From Symbiodinium natans (Eukaryota; Sar; Dinophyceae; Suessiales; Symbiodiniaceae): a stretch of 27,231 nt of DNA. Below the pieces are notes generated by a model. That model was not told where the DNA came from. It searched no databases and saw nothing but the letters and a program-made list of their open reading frames with translations. This document shows positions 25,841 through 27,231 of the stretch, piece by piece (position 1 is the first letter of the stretch; each line of letters opens with the position of its first letter). The translations under genes were made by a program, and so were the position numbers. The stretch spans positions 1 through 27,231 of the forward strand of contig CAJNDS010001238.1 in NCBI GenBank assembly GCA_905221605.1, read 5' to 3'.

Positions 25841-25851
25841 CCCCCCCCCCC
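25841..25851. repeat. Poly-C run (11)
   Basis: An isolated homopolymer following AATAAA. It is a possible sequencing weak point. Confidence 0.8.
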
Positions 25852-25973
25852 TTCATTGATCAATCTCTCCGGCCAGGGCCTCCTCAATAATGTTCGCCTA
25901 AATCCTGGTAGGACGTACTATTAGGTGTAGTATTAGGTAGTAGCACCACGCCCGTAAAAACCGGATTTCCCGG

Positions 25974-26043
25974 GTCGGATTTTACAATTGTGGCGGGTTA
26001 CAATATTGTGTTCCGGGCAGCGGGATTTTACAATTGTAGCGGG
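25974..26043. repeat. 45-bp-period direct repeat
   Basis: GGATTTTACAATTGTGGCGG at 25977 and GGGATTTTACAATTGTAGCG at 26022 are near-identical, with TTACAATATTGTG between them. The motif holds an internal palindrome (ACAATTGT). Confidence 0.7.
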
Positions 26044-26348
26044 CTTTATTAATGTCAAGTCATCATTACATGTAAGAGCCTCCGGGTCAAGCCACCGACC
26101 CCGAAGGAGAACAGGGTGAAGGGTCCCAGGCAGTTGAGAGGGTGAAGAGTCGAAGAGGTTTAAAGGAGGTTTAGAAGCATGTCATTTGGGGTTTCAGGAA
26201 AGCCCCTGGAAAGTTTAAGGGGGTGTCAGGGAGGCAGCGAGGTTCCAGGAAGGTCCCAGGGGGTCCCAGGAAGGTGCCGGAAAAAGGCAGGTTTGACTTC
26301 CAAAACCCATCCAACACGCCGCCATGGTCGGCTGATATGTGTGCTACG

Positions 26349-26392
26349 CATATATATATATGTATACATATATATATATATATATATATATT
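26349..26392. repeat. TA/CATA microsatellite
   Basis: Simple alternating repeat. Short tyrosine/isoleucine-rich frames across it are artefacts. Confidence 0.9.
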
Positions 26393-26550
26393 ACCTTTAT
26401 ATACACTGTATACAAGCAAAACAACAGCCTAAATGCTCAACCTTAGCCCTGCGTAAGCTCACCTGCTCCCCCCCCAAAAAGGGTTCTGACGGTTTAGGGT
26501 CCCAGGGCTCGGGGTTACCTGCAATCTAAGTGTAGTTACATGGCCCTCGA

Positions 26551-26646
26551 ACATGGTCCCTTACCTTCTTTAAAGGGTTCTGAAGTACATACAGGCCCTT
26601 AGGTTGGATCGGGGTATATCAAAAGTTCGCAGTTAAGGGCCCATGT
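26551..26646. mobile_element. Possible short inverted-repeat element
   Basis: The left ACATGGTCCCTTA and right TAAGGGCCATGT ends pair apart from one base. It is about 96 bp long, and no related copy was seen in the window, so this is tentative. Confidence 0.35.
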
Positions 26647-26783
26647 TAAGGGGGGAAGAACTGCCCCGAACCCTACACCGTCCCTGTACCTTGAATATGA
26701 AACCCTATGTTACCCTAAACCCTAAATACGAAACCCTATGTAACCTCCTAATTAATTCGAGCGGGGTGCCAGGTCCGCACTCG

Positions 26784-26801
26784 CAGCAGCAGCAGCAGCA
26801 G
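26784..26801. repeat. CAG trinucleotide repeat, six units
   Basis: Perfect (CAG)6. The 63-codon frame around it (26643-26834) starts in telomere-like sequence and is not supported as a gene. Confidence 0.85.
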
Positions 26802-26829
26802 AGACGCAAAAGCGCTACCAGGACAGGGC

Positions 26830-27231
26830 GTTGAGGGTTTAGGCTTCAGGGTGTAGGGTTTGGGGTTTAGGGCTTGGGGTGTTAAGTGTTAAGATTTTGG
26901 GTTTTCATTGTTTAGGGCTTTAAGGCTTTGGGGTTCTTGGGCCTGTAGGGTTGAGTTGTAGAGTTGAGGACTTCGTTTCACAGTGGTTTGGACTTCCGTC
27001 CGCGGATGCCCTGTTGTTAGTCCCATGATGTCGGTCTAGACTTCGGGGCATTAGGGGGTTAGTGGCTTTTGGGGTGATGAGAAAGAATGCCCTAGACCCT
27101 AAACCCGAAACCCTGTACTGAAACCCAGAATGCCACCCCTGGGTTCAGAACGCAAAGGGGTTTATAAGGTTTAAGGCTTTTTTGGGTCATAGGGTAATAG
27201 GGTTTAGGGTAGAGGGCTCAGGGTTGCAGAG
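26830..27231. other. Decayed telomere-like sequence to window end
   Basis: Loose TTTAGGG/TTTGGGG-like units lie at 26833-26960, CCCTAAA units at about 27090-27115 and TTTAGGG-like units at 27170-27231. No gene is seen. Confidence 0.65.

Noticed and set aside
26171-26529. Frames rich in Tyr/Ile/Val/His around 26340-26400
   Set aside because: These translate the TA/CATA microsatellite.

Overview
The window reads as nuclear DNA of a eukaryotic alga or protist, most likely a dinoflagellate. The case rests on (i) dozens of tracts of the TTTAGGG/CCCTAAA telomere repeat, from perfect to badly decayed, in both orientations; (ii) a sequence inside two long terminal repeats that closely matches the conserved dinoflagellate spliced leader; and (iii) a very large CCCH zinc-finger protein of a kind I associate with dinoflagellate repeats. 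No bacterial gene layout, rRNA or CRISPR is visible, and I recognised no tRNA gene.

Layout. 1-4067: gene-poor DNA made of interstitial telomere tracts, short inverted-repeat elements and simple repeats. 4068-5984: a compound minisatellite block (units of 14, about 74, 60-66 and 42 bp, then diverged 36-42 bp units). 5985-7069: more telomere-like DNA with two short terminal-inverted-repeat elements, one holding a perfect telomere tract in its middle. 7070-15915: an 8.85-kb LTR retroelement on the minus strand. 15916-27231: telomere tracts alternating with foldback/MITE-like elements, tandem repeats and a few unique segments with weak coding potential.

The LTR element is the centre of interest. 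Its two 287-bp LTRs differ at 2 positions with no indels, so the insertion is young. Next to the 5' LTR is a primer-binding site matching the anticodon arm of a Met-CAU tRNA (the half-tRNA priming style of Ty1/copia elements), and next to the 3' LTR is a purine tract. The coding part is two overlapping minus-strand ORFs. ORF1 (369 aa) has a WW domain. ORF2 (2266 aa) has an S1-like RNA-binding domain, a possible SAM-like segment and six CCCH zinc fingers in two triplets. ORF2 lies in the -1 frame relative to ORF1. I see no protease, integrase, reverse transcriptase or RNase H motif, so the element is probably non-autonomous: it would supply an RNA-binding, Gag-like protein and borrow the enzymes of a partner. 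It sits in telomere repeats, with an imperfect 5-bp target duplication (TAGGG/TCGGG).

The LTR carries a diverged spliced-leader copy on the sense strand 63 nt from its 5' end. This suggests a past cycle in which the RNA was trans-spliced before reverse transcription.
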